Assembly: GCF_001434785.1 (NCBI RefSeq)
Contig: NZ_AZDT01000006.1
Location: 1-64,000, forward strand
Direction: 5' to 3'
Source of the DNA: Levilactobacillus namurensis DSM 19117
Lineage (GTDB): Bacteria; Bacillota; Bacilli; Lactobacillales; Lactobacillaceae
DNA length: 64,000 bases
A program made the position numbers and the translations under genes. A model generated the notes under the pieces. It was not told the DNA's origin, searched no databases, and saw only the letters and a list, made by a program, of their open reading frames with translations. Below are positions 1 through 9,310 of the stretch, one piece after another. Each line of letters begins with the position of its first letter. The stretch's first letter is position 1.

Positions 1-470
1 AAATTGATAGATGAATTATAGTTTTTCATCTGTCAACCTTAAGGGGACTATAGCAACTCAAACAGTTTTACAGAGCTTTTTTGAATGGCAATGATGTGGC
101 GTTGAAGATTGAACCTAGGCCCTTAGGCTTCCCAGGTGGCGAGCTAAGGAACACGCACCAAGGAAAAATTCACGGCTGATAGGCGTATAACCATAGCGGA
201 ACATGATGCGCCAATCGGCCGCGGCGTTCGCGTATTGACAATTATTATCGATTAAAAAGGATCTCGTTCCAAACAAAATCAGGGTACAGGGGTCACTGGC
301 ATAAATAAGATCATTAACCATTTGTTATCACAAGTGCATGAGGATTGCCACCGTCTGTCCCTTGACTAACCGCCTTTTGTCTCACGCTCTTTAGTTTTTC
401 TGGAAAACTTCGCCCGCAAGCGTTAACCCGTGCGGTATAATAAACTAAACAAGATGGTGTGGAGGTTGCT
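1..470. other. Intergenic region upstream of the LacI-type regulator
   Basis: No convincing gene is visible here; open frames on the minus strand have no ribosome binding site and no family resemblance. A TATAAT hexamer lies at 436-441, about 30 bases before the regulator start, without a good -35. A perfect 6-bp inverted repeat (AGTTTT at 393-398, AAAACT at 404-409) sits just upstream of it and could be an operator for the regulator itself. A TTGACA hexamer at 235-240 has no matching -10. Confidence 0.4.
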
Positions 471-1484
471 ATGACACGCAAAGTCACGATTCGAGACCTG
501 GCTGAAGCGGCGGGCGTTTCAGTTACCACGGTTTCACAAATTTTAAACGGTAAAGGCGAGCGGTTCAGTCTGGATACCCGTCGGCGCGTCCATCAATTGC
601 AAGAAGAGATGGGGTACGTCCCGGACTTTAATGCGCGGAATTTAATTATGAAATCAGCGCAGACCATCGGTGTCTTGGTCCCTAACTTAGGGAACCCCTT
701 TTTTAGTATGTTCATTAAGGGAGTCCAGTCAGCGAGTCGGCAGCGACAGTTCATTCCCCTGATCTTTGGGGCGAACCACGATGAGAAGTTGGAAAGCTAC
801 TATCTGCAAGAACTGATCAAGCGGGCGGTCGACGGGCTGATCATTGCCAGTGCCTCGATTACCGGGGAAGCCATTGATAATATCCTGAAGAAGAACGGCA
901 TTCCGTACTTACTGATCGATCAAAACGGTGGGCCCAGCATGGATGGGGTCCGCATCGATGACGACCGGGGCGGCCAATTAGCGGCGCAACACTTGTTGGC
1001 CTTTGGTCACCGGCGGATTGCGGTGGTCATGCCCCAAAATGCCACCCAGAATTTGCGGATTCGTTTGGCGGGGTTTCGCCAGGCTTTGGCCCAAGCTCAA
1101 GTAACGTTGACGGATTCGGACATTATCTTGTCACCGATGACGAAGCTAGGGGGCTATCAAGCTACGGCGGCAGTTCTAAAGCAACACCCCACAGCGGTCT
1201 TTGCCATTAACGACGAAACGGCATTAGGGCTGATGCGGGGGTTCCACGAACGGGGAATTCGCGTGCCTCAGGATATTTCAGTCTTGGGTTACGATGATAT
1301 TGATTTGGACGAGTATGTCGTGCCACGGTTAAGCAGTGTGCACCAACCGGTGGTCACAATGGGTGAACAGGCCACGGAACTGCTGATCAACCGGATCCAT
1401 AATCGGCGTCAAGCGGCGCAGGTGGTGGCGCTACCAGTTGATTTTCGGCAACGAGAAAGCACGGGACCGGTTAAGCCGGATTAA
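471..1484 (+). CDS. LacI/GalR-family transcriptional regulator, probably a ribose-type repressor
   Basis: DNA-binding repressor of 337 residues that would sense a sugar or sugar phosphate. The N-terminal LacI helix-turn-helix is clear (residues about 4-50, VTIRDLAEAAGVSVTTVSQI and the hinge ending in GYVPDFNARNL), followed by a periplasmic-binding-protein-like effector domain to the end (NPFFSMF, DDRGG, GYDDIDL). I chose the ATG at 471 because GGAGG at 461-465 gives 5-base spacing; an in-frame GTG at 459 overlaps that site. The gene lies directly before ribokinase, and a perfect palindromic operator sits in front of ribokinase, so RbsR-like control of rbsK is likely. The effector is inferred from context only. 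Confidence 0.9.
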   Translation: MTRKVTIRDLAEAAGVSVTTVSQILNGKGERFSLDTRRRVHQLQEEMGYVPDFNARNLIMKSAQTIGVLVPNLGNPFFSMFIKGVQSASRQRQFIPLIFGANHDEKLESYYLQELIKRAVDGLIIASASITGEAIDNILKKNGIPYLLIDQNGGPSMDGVRIDDDRGGQLAAQHLLAFGHRRIAVVMPQNATQNLRIRLAGFRQALAQAQVTLTDSDIILSPMTKLGGYQATAAVLKQHPTAVFAINDETALGLMRGFHERGIRVPQDISVLGYDDIDLDEYVVPRLSSVHQPVVTMGEQATELLINRIHNRRQAAQVVALPVDFRQRESTGPVKPD

Positions 1485-1557
1485 ATTCCGCTTGTAAGCC
1501 TTTTCGAAATATGATACGCTACGTGTAGAAAGTTAAAACACGTTGCGTCAGTATAAC

Positions 1558-1571
1558 GTAAAACGTTTTAC
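1558..1571. promoter_or_regulatory. Palindromic LacI-family operator before rbsK
   Basis: GTAAAACGTTTTAC is a perfect 14-base palindrome with the central CG typical of LacI-family operators. It starts right after a TATAAC hexamer (1552-1557) and lies 35 bases upstream of the ribokinase start, so bound repressor would block initiation. It does not match the CcpA cre pattern at its ends. The neighbouring LacI-type regulator is the obvious ligand. Confidence 0.7.
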
Positions 1572-1605
1572 ACGTAACTCAGGATGAAGGAGTGAAGGGT
1601 CAATT

Positions 1606-2529
1606 ATGACAAATCAAGTAACGGTATTAGGAAGTTTGAACGTCGACACCACCTTACGGATCGCGCGGATGCCTCAGCCGGGCGAAACGCTCTCTACGGA
1701 AAACAAGAGTAGTGCCGCCGGTGGTAAGGGTGCGAACCAAGCGGTCGCGGCTGCGCGGGCGGGTGCTCAGACCCGCTTCATCGGTAAGGTGGGGAATGAC
1801 GAAGCCGGTCGGTTTATGGTGGAATCCCTCAAGAACGACGGTATCGACACTAGTGCCATTGTGACCGATAAGACCGTTGGGACGGGGTCTGCCTTCATCC
1901 TGTTAGACGAAGAGGGGCAGAACAGTATCTTGGTCTACGGGGGCTCTAACCAGCAGATCAAGCCAGCTGAAGTCACGGCAGTGGAAGCAGAGATTGCCAA
2001 GGCCGACTTCTTAATTACCCAATTCGAGACGCCACAAGCGGCGACGTTAACGGCCTTTACGTTGGCCAAACAACACGGGGTCACCACGATTCTGAATCCG
2101 GCACCGGCTGCGAAGATTGACCCGGCTATCCTGAAAGTGACTGATCTGGTGGTTCCTAACGAAACGGAAAGCGCCGTCTTAACGGGGATCGAAGTGACGG
2201 ATGTGGCGTCGATGGATGCCAATGCGGTGAAATTCCGGGAAATGGGCGTTAAGAACCTGATTATCACGGTCGGGAGTAAGGGCGCGTACTACAATACTGA
2301 AAAGTACGGTTCTGGTTTCGTACCGGCGTTTAAGGTCAAGGCGGTGGACACCACGGCTGCTGGGGATACCTTCATCGGCGCCTTAAGCTCGCAGTTGACA
2401 CCTGATTTAAGTAACGTTGAAACGGCGCTGGTCTTTGCGCAACGGGCCAGTTCTTTGACGGTCCAAGGACTCGGCGCTATGCCATCGATTCCAACCTTTG
2501 ACCAGGTTCAAGCAGCAGCTAAGAAGTAA
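1606..2529 (+). CDS. rbsK: Ribokinase
   Basis: Phosphorylates ribose with ATP to ribose 5-phosphate in the cytoplasm. The 307-residue protein is a full-length PfkB-family kinase: N-terminal GSLNVD strand, GGKGANQAVAAARAG motif near residue 40, and the PfkB signature 2 DTTAAGDTFIGAL near residue 250 with the catalytic Asp. ATG at 1606 is preceded by AAGGAG/GAAGGG. No rbsD or ribose transporter follows, so the kinase may serve nucleoside-derived ribose or work with a transporter elsewhere. The palindromic operator upstream implies repression by the LacI-type neighbour. A strong terminator follows, so the unit is monocistronic. Confidence 0.95.
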   Translation: MTNQVTVLGSLNVDTTLRIARMPQPGETLSTENKSSAAGGKGANQAVAAARAGAQTRFIGKVGNDEAGRFMVESLKNDGIDTSAIVTDKTVGTGSAFILLDEEGQNSILVYGGSNQQIKPAEVTAVEAEIAKADFLITQFETPQAATLTAFTLAKQHGVTTILNPAPAAKIDPAILKVTDLVVPNETESAVLTGIEVTDVASMDANAVKFREMGVKNLIITVGSKGAYYNTEKYGSGFVPAFKVKAVDTTAAGDTFIGALSSQLTPDLSNVETALVFAQRASSLTVQGLGAMPSIPTFDQVQAAAKK

Positions 2530-2553
2530 CCAACAATTAAATTGGTCTATTCA

Positions 2554-2592
2554 GGATTCTTTTCAAATTAATTTGAAAAGAATCCTTTTTTT
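2554..2592 (+). terminator. Rho-independent terminator of rbsK
   Basis: GGATTCTTTTCAAAT pairs perfectly with ATTTGAAAAGAATCC and is followed by eight T residues. Confidence 0.9.
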
Positions 2593-2697
2593 TATAATGA
2601 TTATGACAACCGGTTGCAGCATTTAAACACCGGTCTACAAAATGGTTAGGCCAATTAAACGATATAAAGGCCTATTTAATAACGTTCTATTTAGCTA

Positions 2698-2726
2698 TTG
2701 CATTTAATCGGTTAGATTGGTATAGT
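2698..2726 (+). promoter_or_regulatory. Sigma-A promoter of transketolase gene
   Basis: TTGCAT (2698-2703), 17-base spacer, TATAGT (2721-2726). Transcription would start near 2733, leaving a leader of about 80-100 bases. Confidence 0.6.
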
Positions 2727-2810
2727 TATGAAAGTCGAAACCTAACGTCGACTCTACCGGTAAAGTTAGCGTTTAATGTCATCAAATGAAAATCAACGAT
2801 CATAAATGGT

Positions 2811-4865
2811 ATGGTCGATAAAGCGAGGCTTATTGAGATGTTAAATGAAAAAGTTGTCCAAGAACAAATGAATTTTGATCAAGTCGATACCCAAGCCGTT
2901 ACGGCGGTCCGGATGCTCAGTATGGATATGATCTCCCGGGCACGTTCCGGCCATCCAGGATTACCATTAGGCGCGGCGCCAATGGCTTACGTCTTGTTTT
3001 CACGGCACCTGCGAGTGGACCCCTCGTTCCCTAAGTGGTTTAACCGGGACCGGTTCGTCCTTTCGGCGGGGCACGGCTCTGCCATGCTGTACAGTCTCCT
3101 GCATCTCAGTGGGTTTGCTGTGAGTCGGGATGACCTGATGCACTTCCGTCAATTGGGGAGTAAGACACCCGGCCATCCGGAATTCGGGGTTACGCCAGGC
3201 GTTGATGCCACGACGGGTCCGTTGGGCCAAGGAATTGGTATGGCGGTCGGGATGGCTATGGCGGAGTCCCATTTAGCTGCGGAATACAATCGCGAAGACT
3301 ATCCCGTTGTCGATCACTACACCTACGCGCTCTGCGGGGATGGTGATCTGATGGAAGGGGTCGCGGCAGAAGCCGCCAGTCTGGCCGGTCAGTTGAACTT
3401 GAATAAATTAATCGTTCTGTACGACTCAAACGATGTCTCTTTGGACGGGCCGTTGACGAACGCTTGTCATGACGACGTCGCCCAACGCTTTATCAGCTAT
3501 GGCTGGAACTATTCGCGGGTCGCGGATGGCGAGGACTTGGAAGCTATCGATGCGGCCATTACGGCGGCTAAGCACCATCAGGATGGGCCGACTCTGATTG
3601 AGGTCAAGACGCAGATTGGGGCCGGCAGTCCCAATGCGGGGACCAATAAAGTCCATGGTGCGCCGTTAAGCCAGGCCGATTTGGCGGCAACGCGGAATTT
3701 CTATGGTTGGGACAACGATCCCTTTACGGTTCCGGAAGCCGTCCATGATCGGTTCTTAAGTAGTATCAAGGCCCGGGGCTGGGCGAACCATCAAGAGTGG
3801 TCCAGTATGATCTCCCGGTATTCGGCCTTGGAGCCGCAACTGGCAGCACGCTTTGCCCAAGGGGTGAGTCAGACCCTTCCGAAGCATTTGGTGGACCAAT
3901 TGCCAGTCTACTATAAGAAGGACCGGTTGGCGTCACGGGTCAGCGGTCAGGAGACGCTCCAGCAGTTAAGTGCTTTGTGTCCCAACCTCTGGGGAGGCTC
4001 TGCCGATCTCTTTAGCTCGAATAAAACGGCGATTGCGGACGATGATCGCTTTAGTGCGGCGAACCGGCAAGGACGGAACCTCTGGTTCGGCGTCCGGGAA
4101 TTCGCGGAAGCGGCGGCAATGAACGGAATTGCCCTACACGGCGGGACCCGGGTCTTTGGCTCGACCTTCTTCGTCTTTTCTGACTACATGAAGGGGGCTA
4201 TCCGGTTAGCAGCCCTGCAGAAGCTACCGGTCATCTACGTCTTTACCCACGACTCCTTAGCCGTTGGGGAGGATGGCCCAACTCACGAACCCGTGGAGCA
4301 GCTGGCAGCGCTCCGGGCAATTCCGGGACTGACGGTTTTCCGGCCAGCAGACGGGAATGAAACGGTGGCGGCGTGGGCCGCGGCCTTAGAGGCCACCGAT
4401 CATCCAACCGCGATTGTGTTGACGCGACAAGGCTTACCGACGTTGCCTAAGCCGGCAGCCCGAGTACACAGTGGTGTGAAACGCGGGGGGTATGTGGTCA
4501 GCGAAGCTCAGGGCACGGCGGAAGGGATCTTACTGGCGTCGGGTTCTGAAGTTCAGTTAGCGTTAGCCGCCCAAGCGCAACTGTTAGCAGCGGGACACGA
4601 CGTACGGGTGGTTTCTCTGCCGAGTTTTGAACGCTTCAACGCTCAATCACAGGATTACCGCGAAAAGATCTTGCCACGTCGGTTACGGCGACGGGTCGCT
4701 GTCGAGATGGCTAGTGGCCTGGGATGGTGCCAGTACACCGGTCTCGATGGGGCCATCATCTCCCAAGACCAATTTGGTGCTAGTGGGGCGGGAGAACAGG
4801 TCATCACCATGGCCGGTTTCACGCCAGAACGGGTCGTACAGACCTATTTAGACCTTAATGCTTAA
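2811..4865 (+). CDS. tkt: Transketolase
   Basis: Thiamine-diphosphate enzyme that moves two-carbon ketol units between pentose, heptose and triose phosphates. The product is 684 residues with the expected order: TPP/Mg motif GDGDLMEG...YDSND in the first third, the pyrimidine-binding middle domain with [14 protein letters not shown] and the conserved THDS, and a C-terminal domain with ASGSEVQLA. The start is uncertain: ATG 2811 has almost no ribosome binding site, ATG 2838 has a GAGG ten bases upstream, and ATG 2868 ([11 protein letters not shown]) matches the usual family N-terminus. Monocistronic, with its own promoter and terminator. In heterofermenters it supplies ribose 5-phosphate and recycles pentoses alongside phosphoketolase. 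Confidence 0.95.
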   Translation: MVDKARLIEMLNEKVVQEQMNFDQVDTQAVTAVRMLSMDMISRARSGHPGLPLGAAPMAYVLFSRHLRVDPSFPKWFNRDRFVLSAGHGSAMLYSLLHLSGFAVSRDDLMHFRQLGSKTPGHPEFGVTPGVDATTGPLGQGIGMAVGMAMAESHLAAEYNREDYPVVDHYTYALCGDGDLMEGVAAEAASLAGQLNLNKLIVLYDSNDVSLDGPLTNACHDDVAQRFISYGWNYSRVADGEDLEAIDAAITAAKHHQDGPTLIEVKTQIGAGSPNAGTNKVHGAPLSQADLAATRNFYGWDNDPFTVPEAVHDRFLSSIKARGWANHQEWSSMISRYSALEPQLAARFAQGVSQTLPKHLVDQLPVYYKKDRLASRVSGQETLQQLSALCPNLWGGSADLFSSNKTAIADDDRFSAANRQGRNLWFGVREFAEAAAMNGIALHGGTRVFGSTFFVFSDYMKGAIRLAALQKLPVIYVFTHDSLAVGEDGPTHEPVEQLAALRAIPGLTVFRPADGNETVAAWAAALEATDHPTAIVLTRQGLPTLPKPAARVHSGVKRGGYVVSEAQGTAEGILLASGSEVQLALAAQAQLLAAGHDVRVVSLPSFERFNAQSQDYREKILPRRLRRRVAVEMASGLGWCQYTGLDGAIISQDQFGASGAGEQVITMAGFTPERVVQTYLDLNA

Positions 4866-4878
4866 ATTTACCACCGGT

Positions 4879-4921
4879 GTCGTTTATCAAACGGAAATTT
4901 CGTTTGATAGGCGACATTTTT
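4879..4921 (+). terminator. Terminator of transketolase gene
   Basis: GTCG..TATCAAACG pairs with CGTTTGATA..CGAC around a short AT loop, followed by a T-rich run. Confidence 0.8.
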
Positions 4922-5073
4922 AGAACACCGGGTGAAGACGTTGGCGTTAGTGCCGAACCAGATGGATTTTAGACTAAGTTCTTTTTAACCATTTAGGGAC
5001 TAAAGTGGCTTAGGTTCTAGTAAGTTGAGGTGATTATTGGTATATTGGGGGTAAAGGATTTGGAGGCGGTTTT

Positions 5074-5967
5074 ATGGAAATTCGACGGATCAAAGTGCCG
5101 ACGGCTTTGGTGTGGGCGACGCCAACCAGTGCCACGAAAGCGGACCAGTCGTACCTGGCTGATGGTGATATCGCAGCTTGGTTAAAGCAACTCAAAGATG
5201 CTGACCGGGAGCGGTTAGCCGACCAAAACGTCATCGTGACGGAGGCGCTGTTCAACGATCGGGTCATTTTAGACCGGGTCGAAGGACAGTGGGCCCACAT
5301 CTTTGTGACCAAGCAGAATAACCGGCAAGAGCGGCGCGGGTACCCGGGTTGGGTTCCCGTGGCGCAACTGACGGCGACGGACAGTGAATTGGATTATCCG
5401 ACCACTACGGTGCGGCTGATCCACCCGCAAACCGACCTTTTAGATGAACAGGGACAAGTCGTTATGGCGTTACCAATGGGGACCATCTTGACCACCACGG
5501 GTCAGGATGCCCAGGAGATTCACGTGATGACGCCATTAGGTGCGGGACTGATTGCGGCTTCTGCGGCGACGGTCAACGTGAGTGGGGCCGATGATGGGGA
5601 CCGCTTGCTGGCATTAGGCCGGCAGTTCTTAGGGACCCCCTATCTCTGGGGAGGCATTACGCCCCAGGGCTTTGACTGTTCAGGCCTAGTCTACGCACTT
5701 CACCGGGCCTTGGATTACGCGGTTCCGCGGGACGCACAAGATCAATACGCCAATGGTTATCCGGTCGCGCCGGAGGAATTAGCGGTGGGCGACTTGGTCT
5801 TCTTCGCAACGGATCACGGCATGGGAACGATTCACCATGTCGGCATTTATGCGGGAGAAGGACAGATGTTGCACGCGCCGAAACCGGGGCTAACGGTAGA
5901 AGTCATCCCGATGACCACGGCTAAGTATGCCGCAGAATATGCTGGGGCACGGCGTTTCTGGCAATAA
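5074..5967 (+). CDS. NlpC/P60 family peptidase with N-terminal SH3-like region (YkfC-like)
   Basis: Likely gamma-D-glutamyl-L-diamino acid peptidase acting on peptidoglycan peptides. The 297-residue protein has no signal peptide or membrane segment, so it probably works in the cytoplasm on recycled muropeptides. Residues about 60-170 look like bacterial SH3 domains (PGWVPVAQL segment); the C-terminal NlpC/P60 domain holds WGGITPQGFDCSGL with catalytic Cys near 202 and the HHVGIYAGEG catalytic His segment, then HAP. GGAGG at 5062-5066 fixes the ATG at 5074. Monocistronic. The YkfC-like assignment rests on the SH3-plus-NlpC order and lack of export signal. Confidence 0.85.
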   Translation: MEIRRIKVPTALVWATPTSATKADQSYLADGDIAAWLKQLKDADRERLADQNVIVTEALFNDRVILDRVEGQWAHIFVTKQNNRQERRGYPGWVPVAQLTATDSELDYPTTTVRLIHPQTDLLDEQGQVVMALPMGTILTTTGQDAQEIHVMTPLGAGLIAASAATVNVSGADDGDRLLALGRQFLGTPYLWGGITPQGFDCSGLVYALHRALDYAVPRDAQDQYANGYPVAPEELAVGDLVFFATDHGMGTIHHVGIYAGEGQMLHAPKPGLTVEVIPMTTAKYAAEYAGARRFWQ

Positions 5968-6001
5968 TAAGAATCTTCTAAGGTCCTCTTGAATTGGCGC
6001 C

Positions 6002-6025
6002 TTGGCGTCACTGACCTGCTATACT
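6002..6025 (+). promoter_or_regulatory. Extended -10 promoter of the DUF1002 gene
   Basis: TGCTATACT at 6017-6025 is an extended -10 element about 50 bases before the start codon; no well-spaced -35 is visible. Confidence 0.4.
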
Positions 6026-6073
6026 AAACATGTGAGTAGGATCCATTAATGACTTGAAAGAAGAGGACGATCA

Positions 6074-7084
6074 ATGATGAGATTAAAACGCGTCATTCTC
6101 GGCTTGGCAACGGTGGTTGCGACACTTACCTTAAGTGGAATGGTCTTCGCCCATGCTGACACGACGGATACGACCAGTAGTTCAGCGACTAGCGGCAGCG
6201 CCGTACAAACCAAGGCGTTATCTAAGGCCTACGTGGTGTACGGTTCCGGGCTGGCCAGTGAGGACAAGGACACGGTTGCAACCGCGTTGGGGGTAAAGTC
6301 AAATTATACGGCCCTCACCGTGACCGGGAGCGACTATGCCCAGTACCTGAATTCCGCGGGAACTAGCGATGCAAGCATGATCAGTTCGGTGTCTCTGGCA
6401 CCAGCGGACCCGGGCACGGGGGTCAAGGTCAACATCGCCGACTACAATGGTAGTAATAACATTACGCAGGTGACCTCCCAACAGTATGCCATGGTCGCCA
6501 CCATGGCTGGCGTTAAGGACGTGATCATCACGGTGACGGCGGATAAGACGGTTTCCGGTGAGTCTGCACTTACGGGTGTTTATAAGGCCTTAGCGACCGA
6601 TGGCCTGAGCCTGAATGCCCAGAATACGCAGGCGGCTAACGGGGTCTTAGACGCCACCCAACCAGCGATCAATGCGAATAATGATGACAAAAAGTACCCT
6701 GGTAAGTTGATGGCGGCAGTGGGGTCCGTTTCCTCGGATCTCGCTAAGCAACGTCAAAACGGTGATGAGTTGGCGACTAAGGCGGACATTCAAGAGATGT
6801 TAGCTAAGGCTTTGGCCAAGCAGGGCATTTCTAGCCAGACGACGCAAACGCAGATCAATAACATTTCCATTGCGTTGAGCAAGGTCCAACAAGCCCCGGT
6901 CTCGACCAGTAAGAGCTATATCACCAATGTGACCAACGTGGCCAATAACTTGGCGAACAGTATTGGGAACAAAATGGCTAGCTTAAAAGACTTCGCCAAT
7001 CGCGCCGATGCCCAACAGGCAGAGAACTTTATTGCGCGGATCTGGAACAGTATTGTCAACTTTTTCAAAGGGTTATTCAACTAA
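6074..7084 (+). CDS. DUF1002 domain-containing secreted protein
   Basis: Secreted protein of unknown function, 336 residues. A Sec signal peptide is clear (basic MMRLKR, hydrophobic core, cleavage near VFAHA-DT). A Ser/Thr-rich spacer leads into the DUF1002 region, recognisable by the start AYVVYGSGL and by the repeated pattern of alternating strands and Asn/Gln-rich helices. The C-terminus ends in an amphipathic hydrophobic helix (ARIWNSIVNFFKGLFN) that may associate with membranes. GAGGA at about 6062 precedes ATG 6074; ATG 6077 is equally possible. The flanking genes are wall peptidases, suggesting an envelope role, but nothing more can be said. Confidence 0.8.
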   Translation: MMRLKRVILGLATVVATLTLSGMVFAHADTTDTTSSSATSGSAVQTKALSKAYVVYGSGLASEDKDTVATALGVKSNYTALTVTGSDYAQYLNSAGTSDASMISSVSLAPADPGTGVKVNIADYNGSNNITQVTSQQYAMVATMAGVKDVIITVTADKTVSGESALTGVYKALATDGLSLNAQNTQAANGVLDATQPAINANNDDKKYPGKLMAAVGSVSSDLAKQRQNGDELATKADIQEMLAKALAKQGISSQTTQTQINNISIALSKVQQAPVSTSKSYITNVTNVANNLANSIGNKMASLKDFANRADAQQAENFIARIWNSIVNFFKGLFN

Positions 7085-7104
7085 TTAAGACGGTGAGCGA
7101 ATCA

Positions 7105-7130
7105 ATGAGAGAGCAATCTCTCATTTTTTT
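7105..7130 (+). terminator. Terminator of the DUF1002 gene
   Basis: ATGAGAGA pairs perfectly with TCTCTCAT around a GCAA tetraloop, followed by seven T. Confidence 0.9.
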
Positions 7131-7544
7131 GTGGCCATTTTTAAATTTCACAAACTAAGCGTTAGCGCGGTCACTTGTAAGATGCAAAATAGGGCTGGGC
7201 GTTAAACATGTAGCCTACAAGTAACCGCTTTAATAACGATTGCTAACCGAATTCGTAAAAGTGAGAAAAATGATTGGTATTTCGAAATGAACACCCGTTC
7301 TATTTAAAGGACCAGCTATACGCTGGTAGAATGGGATTTCAAGAAAAAATAAGAATTAGAAACCGCTTAACCCGAACAAACGTTTTTGACGAATAATCCG
7401 TTAAGGAATCCTTAATAATTCACAAGAATCGCGGAAAACGTGTGGTAAGATAAGTTTATGAGTCGTATTCACTATGAACCACCGTGACCGACCGGCGCGT
7501 ACAGCTGGTGGTGCGGGAAAATCAAGGAATAAAAGGACGTGTGT
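7131..7544 (+). other. Long 5' region of the LysM-NlpC/P60 gene with an imperfect inverted repeat
   Basis: About 410 bases without a gene. A 15-base arm at 7167-7181 (GCGGTCACTTGTAAG) pairs with 7214-7228 (CCTACAAGTAACCGC) with two non-matching positions and a 32-base loop. The rest is AT-richer than the neighbouring genes. I could not place a convincing -35/-10 pair. The length suggests regulation of the wall hydrolase that follows. Confidence 0.45.
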
Positions 7545-9155
7545 GTGAAGATGAGTACAAGTCAACGGAAAACTAAAGTCGCAGTTGGCGTGGTTGGCGC
7601 TCTCGGAGCCTTAGCAGCCGGCGCACAATTGACCGCCAGTGCGAACAGCATTCAAGTACAAGCGGGAGACACCGTTTGGGGATTGTCCCAGAAGTACGGG
7701 GTCTCCATTCAGACGCTAGAAGAACAAAACTCACTAGACACGAACACCGACCTGATCTTTATTGGGCAACGGTTACAAGTTACCAAGAACAATCAAAAAA
7801 CTTATACGATTAAATCTGGGGATACGCTGTGGGACTTAGCACAACACTATCACACCACGGTAGCCGCGCTGCAAAAAGCGAACCACCTGACGGGCGCCAT
7901 GCTTAGCGTAGGCCAAAAACTGACGATTCCAACCACGGGTGATGTGACGGGCACCCAGGCTGAATCGGTGGCACCAGTTATCAGTCAGAAGATTACCAAG
8001 CAAGCGAGTGCTTTCCAAGCCCAGATCCTCGCACAGCAACAGGCCGCGGCGAGTCAGCAGCAACAGCGGCAATCGTCTGCATCAACGAATTCAGCGGCCA
8101 CTCAATCGACAACGACGACTGATCAATCGGCAACTGCGACCACTAGTGCGGCCGCTAGTGCCAGCAGCAGTAGTACCGTAGCCAAGACTTATCAGCACGC
8201 GGAATCTGCGACACCAACGTCGCGGGCCCAAACGACCACTGCGCAGCGTCAGTCTACCTCGCAACAGCCGGCTACGTCCAAGGCGGCTCAGTCTAGCAGT
8301 GTGACGTCAGCTCAGTCCGCGACTACGGCGACGACCAGTTCGGCGGCCACCAGTCAGGCAACGGCTAAGGCGCCTTCCACTAGTCAACAGAGTGGTTCAG
8401 CCCAGTCTCAGAGTCAAGCCGTCGCCACGACGCGGCAGGCAACGGTTAAGACGAAGCAATCTAGTACGCAGTCGCAGGCCAGCCAAGCAACGCAGACCTC
8501 CCAGACGCCAGTTACCCGGGCAACGACAACTAAGACGGTCAAGCAGGCGCCTAAGGCCGTTAAGACACCTCGTCGAGCTAAGGTCAGTGCCTACCGCGCT
8601 AGTGTCAGCTCAAGCACGACTAGTCGTGTGAGCCAGCCCCAACAGCAGGTGACGGCGGCTAGTTCCAGTTCTACCGCCAGTGCAACCAGTAGTCGTGCAA
8701 CCAGCGCCGTTGCCCAGCCTAAGAAGTCAACGACGCCGACCACAGCAGCGAGCGCTAGTTCGACGACCACTAAGAAGAATACCGCTGGCTTGACCAGTGG
8801 TTCCGTGACGGGGTTAGCTTTGAAGCTAGCGAGTGCGAACATTCCGTACGTTTGGGGTGGTTCCTCATTGAGTGGGATGGACTGTTCTGGTTTCGTGGCG
8901 TACGTTTACCAACACGCTAGTGGAATTAGTCTGCCACATAGTACGGTGGCCCAAGAGTCACGGGTCACGACGCACTCCGTTGCATCTGCCCAACCCGGCG
9001 ATCTGCTCTTCTGGGGGAGTAAGGGTGCTACCTACCATGACGCGATTTACTTAGGTAACGGTGAGTTTGTCGCCGCACCAGCGCCTGGTCAAAACGTTTC
9101 CGTCCAAACGATCAGCAAGTACTTCATGCCATCCTTTGCGGGGACGTTGAAGTAG
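7545..9155 (+). CDS. Secreted cell-wall hydrolase: two LysM domains, long Ser/Thr/Gln-rich linker, NlpC/P60
   Basis: Exported D,L-endopeptidase that would bind and cleave peptidoglycan stem peptides. Of 536 residues, about 1-35 are a signal peptide; two LysM repeats follow (VQAGDTVWGLSQKYG... and IKSGDTLWDLAQHYH...), then about 270 residues rich in Ser, Thr, Ala and Gln, and a C-terminal NlpC/P60 domain with WGGSSLSGMDCSGF (catalytic Cys) and YHDAIYLG (catalytic His). I prefer the GTG at 7545: AAAGGA at 7532-7537 gives seven-base spacing, against one base for GTG 7539 and thirteen for ATG 7551. The linker is probably O-glycosylated or wall-spanning, as in related p75-type hydrolases. No terminator is obvious directly after it. 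Confidence 0.9.
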   Translation: MKMSTSQRKTKVAVGVVGALGALAAGAQLTASANSIQVQAGDTVWGLSQKYGVSIQTLEEQNSLDTNTDLIFIGQRLQVTKNNQKTYTIKSGDTLWDLAQHYHTTVAALQKANHLTGAMLSVGQKLTIPTTGDVTGTQAESVAPVISQKITKQASAFQAQILAQQQAAASQQQQRQSSASTNSAATQSTTTTDQSATATTSAAASASSSSTVAKTYQHAESATPTSRAQTTTAQRQSTSQQPATSKAAQSSSVTSAQSATTATTSSAATSQATAKAPSTSQQSGSAQSQSQAVATTRQATVKTKQSSTQSQASQATQTSQTPVTRATTTKTVKQAPKAVKTPRRAKVSAYRASVSSSTTSRVSQPQQQVTAASSSSTASATSSRATSAVAQPKKSTTPTTAASASSTTTKKNTAGLTSGSVTGLALKLASANIPYVWGGSSLSGMDCSGFVAYVYQHASGISLPHSTVAQESRVTTHSVASAQPGDLLFWGSKGATYHDAIYLGNGEFVAAPAPGQNVSVQTISKYFMPSFAGTLK

Positions 9156-9310
9156 GGCTGATAGGGTGCTTGTTTAGCCAAATTCAACAATTCGCTGAAA
9201 AAGATTAAGATAATCGTTAACAAATTGAAAACAGCGTGGTATTATCTTCCAGTAGTCATTTTATGGAACGATAATTTTCACCAAATTTGTTAAAGGAGTT
9301 GTTGAAGGTT

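Noticed and set aside
115-529. Two minus-strand frames upstream of the LacI-type regulator
   Set aside because: No ribosome binding site, no family resemblance, and one runs into the regulator gene on the other strand.
1558-1571. cre site before rbsK
   Set aside because: The palindrome fails the TG/CA ends of the cre pattern and better fits a local LacI-family operator.
5997-6025. Full -35/-10 promoter for the DUF1002 gene
   Set aside because: TTGGCG is only 12 bases from TATACT; only the extended -10 is kept.
8591-8842. Minus-strand frame inside the Ser/Thr-rich linker of the wall hydrolase
   Set aside because: Val/Ala/Leu-rich antisense of a repetitive Ser/Thr region; no start signals.
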